Part shown: positions 59,365 to 64,000 of the stretch, one piece after another
How positions within the stretch are numbered: position 1 is the first letter of the stretch
How the letters are laid out: each line of letters begins with the position of its first letter
NCBI RefSeq assembly: GCF_016185115.1
Contig: NZ_JACPOF010000004.1
Coordinates: 427,979-491,978, forward strand
Reading direction: 5' to 3'
DNA from: Polaromonas sp.
GTDB taxonomy: Bacteria > Pseudomonadota > Gammaproteobacteria > Burkholderiales > Burkholderiaceae_C
DNA length: 64,000 nt
The notes under the pieces: generated by a model
Database searches by the model: none
What the model was told of the DNA's origin: nothing
What the model saw: only the letters and a program-made list of their open reading frames with translations
Program-made: the position numbers and the translations under genes

Positions 59365-62300
59365 CTACCCCACCCAGCGCCGCGCGTTGTGCCACAGCTG
59401 CATCCACGGGCTGTGCGCGCTGGCGTCCAGCGGCGTCCAGCTCATCTGGATGTTGCGGAAGACGCGCTCGGGGTGCGGCATCATGGCCGTGAAGCGTCCG
59501 TCTGCCGTGGTCACTGCCGTCAGGCCGCCCGGGCTGCCGTTGGGGTTGGCCGGGTAGCTTTGGGCCGGCTGGCCATGGTTGTCGACAAAACGCATCGCCG
59601 AAATGGCTTTGCCCGGGTCGCCGCGGCCGCCCTGCTCTTTGCCGAAATTGGCAAAACCCTCGCCATGCGCTACCACAATGGGCAGGCGGCTGCCGGCCAT
59701 GCCGCTGAGGAACAGGCTTGGTGAATCCAGCACCTCGACCTGGCTCAGGCGGGCTTCAAAACGCTCGCTGCGATTGGTCGTGAAGCGCGGCCAGGCGTCT
59801 GCGCCGGGGATGATGAGCGCCAGTTCGGCAAACATCTGGCAGCCGTTGCACACGCCCAGGCCGAAGGTGTCCTGGCGGCCAAAGAAGGTCTTGAACTGTG
59901 TTGACAGCACCTCGTTGAACAAAATCGAGCGCGCCCAGCCTATGCCGGCGCCCAGGGTGTCGCCGTAGCTGAAGCCGCCGCAGGCGACCACGCCCTTGAA
60001 GTCGGCCAGCTGTGCCCTGCCGGTTTGCAGGTCGGTCATGTGAACGTCAATCGCCTCAAAACCGGCGGCGGTGAACGCGTAAGCCATCTCGACATGGGAA
60101 TTGACGCCCTGCTCGCGCAGCACGGCCACACGGGGGCGGGAGAGGTTCAAGCCTGGGGCTTGGGGAGCCTGGGTGGGCTCGAATGTCAGGTGAACATTCA
60201 GGCCGGGATTGGCAGGGTCGCCTACCGAAGCGTGTTCGGCATCTGCCCCCTGCGGGTTGTCGCGCTGCTGGCATATCTTCCAGCTGACCGAATCCCACAC
60301 CTGGTGCAGGTCCTGCAGGGATGCCTTGAAGACAGCCTTGGTGTCGCGCCAGACCTGGATCTCGCCTTTGCCGACTTCGAGTGAGGCGTGTTGGGGCCGG
60401 GTCTTGCCGACAAAATGGCTGTACTTTGACAAACCATGCTCGCGCAGCACCTGCATGACCTCATTGCGGATGTCGGTGCGCACCTGGATGACGGCGCCCA
60501 GCTCTTCGCTGAACAGCGCCTTCAACGTGAGTTCTTCACGCCGTGCACCCACCTGCAAGGCCCAATTCTTGGTGTCGCCGCTGTCCATGCGGCTGTCGCT
60601 GATGCCGTCGCCTTCGACCAGCAGCATGTCGATGTTGAGCGAAACGCCCACATTGCCGGCAAATGCCATTTCGCAGGTGGTCGCCAGCAGGCCGCCATCG
60701 CTGCGGTCGTGATAGGCCAGGATGTAGCCCTTGGCGCGCAATGCATTGATGGCATTGACCAGGTTGACCAGGTCTTTGGCGTCATCCAGGTCAGGCACGG
60801 CGCCGTCTTCATTGCCCAGCGTCTGCGCCAGGATGGAGCCGCCCATGCGGTTCTGGCCCTTGCCCAGGTCTATCAGTACCAGCGTGGTGTCGGCTTCTTC
60901 GGCGTTGAGCTGTGGCGTGAGCGTGCCCCGCACATCGGCCAGGGTCGCAAACGCGCTGACGATGAGCGACACCGGTGAGGTCACTTTTTTGCTGGTGTCC
61001 TCATCCTTCCAGACCGTGCGCATCGACAGCGAATCCTTGCCGACGGGGATCGACACGCCCAGCGCCGGGCAAAGCTCCATGCCCACGGCTTTAACGGTTT
61101 CGTACAGCGCGGCATCCTGCCCAGGCTCGCCACAGGCCGCCATCCAGTTGGCCGACAGTTTCACCCTTGGCAGCTCAATCGGTGCGGCCAGCAGGTTGGT
61201 GATGGCCTCGGCCACGGCCATGCGGCCTGATGCGGCAGCGTTGACGACGGCCAGTGGCGTGCGTTCGCCCATGCTCATGGCCTCGCCGGCAAAACCCTTG
61301 AAATCGGCCAGCGTGACGGCGCAATCGGCCACCGGCACCTGCCATGGGCCGACCATCTGGTCGCGGTGCGTCAGGCCGCCCACGGCGCGGTCGCCAATGG
61401 TGATGAGGAAGCGCTTGGAGGCCACCGTCGGGTGGCTGAGCACGTCGATCACGCTTTTTTGAAGATCGACGCCGGTCAGGTCTATGGGCTTGATCGTTGG
61501 CGTGATGGTTTTGACATCGCGATGCATTTTGGGCGGTTTGCCCAAAAGCACGTTCATCGGCATATCTACCGGCGCGGCGGCATCGTTGTCCGACAGCACC
61601 AGTTGCTTTTCCTCCGTCGCCGTGCCGATCACCGCAAACGGGCAGCGCTCGCGTTCGCAGAAGGCCTGGAACTGCGCCAGCGACTCCGGCGCAATCGCCA
61701 TCACGTAGCGCTCCTGGCTTTCATTGCTCCAGATTTCCTTGGGGCTAAGGCCGCTTTCTTCCAGTTGCACGGCGCGCAGGTCGAAACGTGCGCCCCGCCC
61801 TGCATCGTTGACCAGTTCGGGAAAGGCGTTCGACAAACCACCCGCGCCCACGTCGTGGATGGCGAGTATGGGGTTGGCCGCGCCCAGTTGCGCGCAACGG
61901 TTGATGACCTCCTGCGCACGGCGTTCGATTTCCGGGTTGCCACGCTGTACCGAGTCGAAGTCCAGGCTGGCCGCGTTGGTACCCGACGCCATCGAGCTTG
62001 CCGCACTACCGCCCATGCCGATGCGCATGCCCGGGCCGCCGAGCTGGATCAGCAAGGTGCCGGCCGGGAAAAGAATCTTCTTCGTCAGGCCGGCATCGAT
62101 GGTGCCGACCCCGCCGGCGATCATGATGGGCTTGTGATAACCCCAGCGCTGGCCGCCCACCGTCTGTTCATATTCGCGGAAATAACCGGCAAGGTTGGGC
62201 CGGCCGAATTCGTTGTTGAAGGCTGCGCCACCCAGCGGGCCTTCGGTCATGATCTGCAGCGGGCTGGCGATGTGTTCGGGCTTGCCGTAGTCGCCATCGA

Positions 62301-63378
62301 ACAGTTTTGACACCGTGAACCCGGTCAGGCCAGCCTTGGGCTTGGAGCCGCGACCCGTGGCGCCTTCGTCACGAATCTCGCCGCCTGCGCCGGTTGAAGC
62401 ACCGGGGAAAGGCGAAATCGCCGTGGGGTGGTTGTGCGTCTCCACCTTCATGAGCACGTGCATGAGCGTGCCATCGGTCGCGCTGTAGGTTTGCAGGCCG
62501 TCTTTCTCGGCTGCGTGGAAGTACTCGACCTTGCTGCCTTCCATGATGGAGGCGTTGTCCGAATAGGCCACCACCGTGTGCTGGGGGTTGAGCTTTTCGG
62601 TGTTGCGGATCATGCCGAACAGGCTTTTGTCCTGCGGCACGCCGTCAATCGTGAAGTCGGCGTTGAAAATCTTGTGGCGACAGTGTTCACTGTTGGCCTG
62701 GGCGAACATCATCAGTTCGACGTCGGTCGGGTTGCGTTTGAGCTGGGTGAAGGCATTGACGAGGTAGTCGATTTCATCAACGGCCAGAGCCAGGCCGAAC
62801 TCGCTGTTGGCGGCTTCCAGCGCAGCCTTGCCGCCAGTCAGCACATCAATGGTTTGCAGCGGCGCGGCCTGCAGTTCGGTGAACAGCCCGGCAGCTTCTG
62901 CGCGGTCTGACATCACGCTTTCGGTCATGCGGTCATGCAGTAAGGCGGCGATCTGCTGGCGCTGTTCGTCGCTCAGGCTCGCCTTGCCCAGCAATTGCGA
63001 CTTGAACGAGAGGTGGTACTCGGTGATGCGCTCGATGCGGCGGACCGCCAGGCCGCAATTGCGGGCAATGTCGGTCGCCTTGGAGGCCCAGGGCGACACC
63101 GTGCCGAAACGCGGCGTCACCACAAAAATCGATCCCACCACGGCGCTGGTGGGGGGGACGGGCGCCGGTTCGCCATAGGTCAACAAAGCCGCGAGCCGGG
63201 TCTTTTCGACCTCGTCGGGAAGCGCGTCGGTCGCCACCAGATGGACAAAACGGGCCTGGATGCCGCTGATTTTGTCGTGTATGGCTTGCAGGCGGGGGAG
63301 AAGTTGCTGGACGCGGAAATCGCTCAGGGCATTGATGCCCGCAGGCACGCCCTCAAAAGTCGTCAGGTGCAGGGTCAC
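59365..63378 (-). CDS. purL: Phosphoribosylformylglycinamidine synthase
   Basis: 1337 residues, the single-chain large PurL of gammaproteobacteria and betaproteobacteria. GTG start at 63378. Linker domain at about 170-230 is followed by FGAM synthetase domains ([29 protein letters not shown]) and the C-terminal class I glutamine amidotransferase ([22 protein letters not shown] with the nucleophile cysteine, and PHPERVF). It converts FGAR to FGAM in purine synthesis. Transcribed toward the repeat element at 59.1-59.3 kb. Confidence 0.97.
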   Translation of the reverse strand: MTLHLTTFEGVPAGINALSDFRVQQLLPRLQAIHDKISGIQARFVHLVATDALPDEVEKTRLAALLTYGEPAPVPPTSAVVGSIFVVTPRFGTVSPWASKATDIARNCGLAVRRIERITEYHLSFKSQLLGKASLSDEQRQQIAALLHDRMTESVMSDRAEAAGLFTELQAAPLQTIDVLTGGKAALEAANSEFGLALAVDEIDYLVNAFTQLKRNPTDVELMMFAQANSEHCRHKIFNADFTIDGVPQDKSLFGMIRNTEKLNPQHTVVAYSDNASIMEGSKVEYFHAAEKDGLQTYSATDGTLMHVLMKVETHNHPTAISPFPGASTGAGGEIRDEGATGRGSKPKAGLTGFTVSKLFDGDYGKPEHIASPLQIMTEGPLGGAAFNNEFGRPNLAGYFREYEQTVGGQRWGYHKPIMIAGGVGTIDAGLTKKILFPAGTLLIQLGGPGMRIGMGGSAASSMASGTNAASLDFDSVQRGNPEIERRAQEVINRCAQLGAANPILAIHDVGAGGLSNAFPELVNDAGRGARFDLRAVQLEESGLSPKEIWSNESQERYVMAIAPESLAQFQAFCERERCPFAVIGTATEEKQLVLSDNDAAAPVDMPMNVLLGKPPKMHRDVKTITPTIKPIDLTGVDLQKSVIDVLSHPTVASKRFLITIGDRAVGGLTHRDQMVGPWQVPVADCAVTLADFKGFAGEAMSMGERTPLAVVNAAASGRMAVAEAITNLLAAPIELPRVKLSANWMAACGEPGQDAALYETVKAVGMELCPALGVSIPVGKDSLSMRTVWKDEDTSKKVTSPVSLIVSAFATLADVRGTLTPQLNAEEADTTLVLIDLGKGQNRMGGSILAQTLGNEDGAVPDLDDAKDLVNLVNAINALRAKGYILAYHDRSDGGLLATTCEMAFAGNVGVSLNIDMLLVEGDGISDSRMDSGDTKNWALQVGARREELTLKALFSEELGAVIQVRTDIRNEVMQVLREHGLSKYSHFVGKTRPQHASLEVGKGEIQVWRDTKAVFKASLQDLHQVWDSVSWKICQQRDNPQGADAEHASVGDPANPGLNVHLTFEPTQAPQAPGLNLSRPRVAVLREQGVNSHVEMAYAFTAAGFEAIDVHMTDLQTGRAQLADFKGVVACGGFSYGDTLGAGIGWARSILFNEVLSTQFKTFFGRQDTFGLGVCNGCQMFAELALIIPGADAWPRFTTNRSERFEARLSQVEVLDSPSLFLSGMAGSRLPIVVAHGEGFANFGKEQGGRGDPGKAISAMRFVDNHGQPAQSYPANPNGSPGGLTAVTTADGRFTAMMPHPERVFRNIQMSWTPLDASAHSPWMQLWHNARRWVG

Positions 63379-63544
63379 GGTAGCGGTGGCCTTGAATGTT
63401 GTGGCGGGCAGCGGAACTGCCCTGCGGGTTAGGCACCATCGGATGCAGGTGCGCGTTAACCCTGAATTTTACCAGCGCACCATGGCACCATTTCGGGGCT
63501 CTTTTCGACAAATCCTCAGTCGCCAAATGGGCAGGACACAGTGG

Positions 63545-63559
63545 GATAATCAGGGTATG
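63545..63559 (+). promoter_or_regulatory. Candidate extended -10 box and leaderless start of map
   Basis: TGG-GATAAT (GATAAT at 63545-63550), then CAGGGT and ATG at 63557. No spaced ribosome site. Same layout as ygfZ and yciB. Confidence 0.42.
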
Positions 63560-64000
63560 AGCATTACGTACAAAAACGCGGAAGAAATCGAAGGCATGCG
63601 GGTGGCCTGCAGGCTGGCTTCGGAAGTACTTGATTACCTGACCCCCTTTGTCAAAGCCGGTGTGACGACCCGCGAAATCGACAAGCTGGCCAACGACTAC
63701 ATGGTCAACGTGCAGGGCACGGTTTCGGCCACACTGGGCTATCAGCCACCGGGTTACCCGCCCTACCCCGCCTCCCTCTGCACATCCCTGAACCACGTGG
63801 TCTGCCACGGCATTCCGAACGACAAGCCGCTTAAAAAAGGCGACATCATGAACATTGATGTCACCGTCATCACCAAGGATGGCTGGTTTGGCGACAACAG
63901 CCGCATGTACATGATTGGTGATGTTTCCATCGCTGCCAAACGCCTGTGCCGCGTCACCTTCGAAGCCATGTGGCACGGCATCATGCGCGTCAAGCCTGGC
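63557..64000 (+). CDS. map: Type I methionine aminopeptidase, 5' part only
   Basis: The first 148 codons are present; the gene runs off the window. MSITYKNAEEIEGMRVACRLASEVLD is the canonical start. The conserved histidine is in NHVVCHGIPN and the metal-binding aspartates are in NIDVTV and GDNSRM. The enzyme removes the initiator methionine. It is divergent from purL across a 178-base gap. The stop and last two metal ligands lie outside the window. Confidence 0.95.
   Translation, partial: MSITYKNAEEIEGMRVACRLASEVLDYLTPFVKAGVTTREIDKLANDYMVNVQGTVSATLGYQPPGYPPYPASLCTSLNHVVCHGIPNDKPLKKGDIMNIDVTVITKDGWFGDNSRMYMIGDVSIAAKRLCRVTFEAMWHGIMRVKPG

Noticed and set aside
1..64000. tRNA, rRNA, prophage or insertion-sequence genes
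   Set aside because: Searched by eye on both strands; no cloverleaf, rRNA motif, integrase or transposase was recognised.

Overview
This window looks like the chromosome of a GC-rich betaproteobacterium, most likely Burkholderiales and probably Comamonadaceae (Polaromonas/Rhodoferax-like). The evidence is the gene order mltG-tmk-holB-pilZ-tatD, a Bug-type binding protein, many AMP-ligase, acyl-CoA dehydrogenase and Liv-type genes, and two families of intergenic repeats of a kind I associate with that family. The genus call is from memory of gene order and style, not from a search. No rRNA, tRNA, CRISPR array, prophage or transposase was seen.

Layout. 0-8 kb is housekeeping: a DksA-like zinc-finger protein and a universal stress protein, then a minus-strand operon mltG-tmk-holB-pilZ-tatD-ankyrin coupled by 4-base overlaps, with ygfZ and an NRDE protein divergent from it. 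8-14 kb holds a polytopic O-antigen-ligase-type protein, a thioesterase-acetyltransferase fusion, an esterase, an iron alcohol dehydrogenase and a solitary ParA-like ATPase. 14-30.4 kb is an aromatic meta-cleavage cluster around a NahR-type LysR gene. Leftward genes encode a two-component flavin monooxygenase with two small accessory proteins, an aldolase-fold protein lacking its metal ligands, hydroxy-oxovalerate aldolase, acylating acetaldehyde dehydrogenase, an FAH protein, a VOC protein, a 2Fe-2S reductase and an extradiol dioxygenase. Rightward genes encode semialdehyde dehydrogenase, oxopentenoate hydratase, oxalocrotonate decarboxylase and tautomerase, a binding protein and a flavin reductase. 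Together they would convert a phenolic substrate through a catechol to pyruvate and acetyl-CoA; the substrate is not evident.

30.4-31.4 kb is a small island: one gene (proposed ribbon-helix-helix plus RAMA-like domains) with a perfect palindrome over its promoter, flanked by two direct copies of a 174-bp repeat. 31.4-43.7 kb carries an Ogt-type repair gene and acyl-CoA/beta-oxidation genes. 43.8-49.2 kb is a complete LivKHMGF importer whose gene spacings are stretched by GC-rich repeats. 49.3-55.7 kb holds an acyl-CoA ligase, a divergent Crp/Fnr regulator, selO, msrB, yciB, a BolA gene and a PpiC-type isomerase. 55.7-59.1 kb is a second small catabolic unit (LysR, Rieske oxygenase, binding protein), followed by a composite inverted copy of the 174-bp repeat. 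purL and the start of map close the window.

The features most worth checking are the repeat-flanked island and its operator, the internal architecture of the 174-bp repeat (paired TGTTAA-N8-TTAACA palindromes, and a hairpin that keeps its place while its sequence changes), the unassigned meta pathway with a metal-ligand-less class II aldolase, and three genes sharing a GATAATCAG-like box 6-7 bases before ATG that suggests leaderless transcripts.
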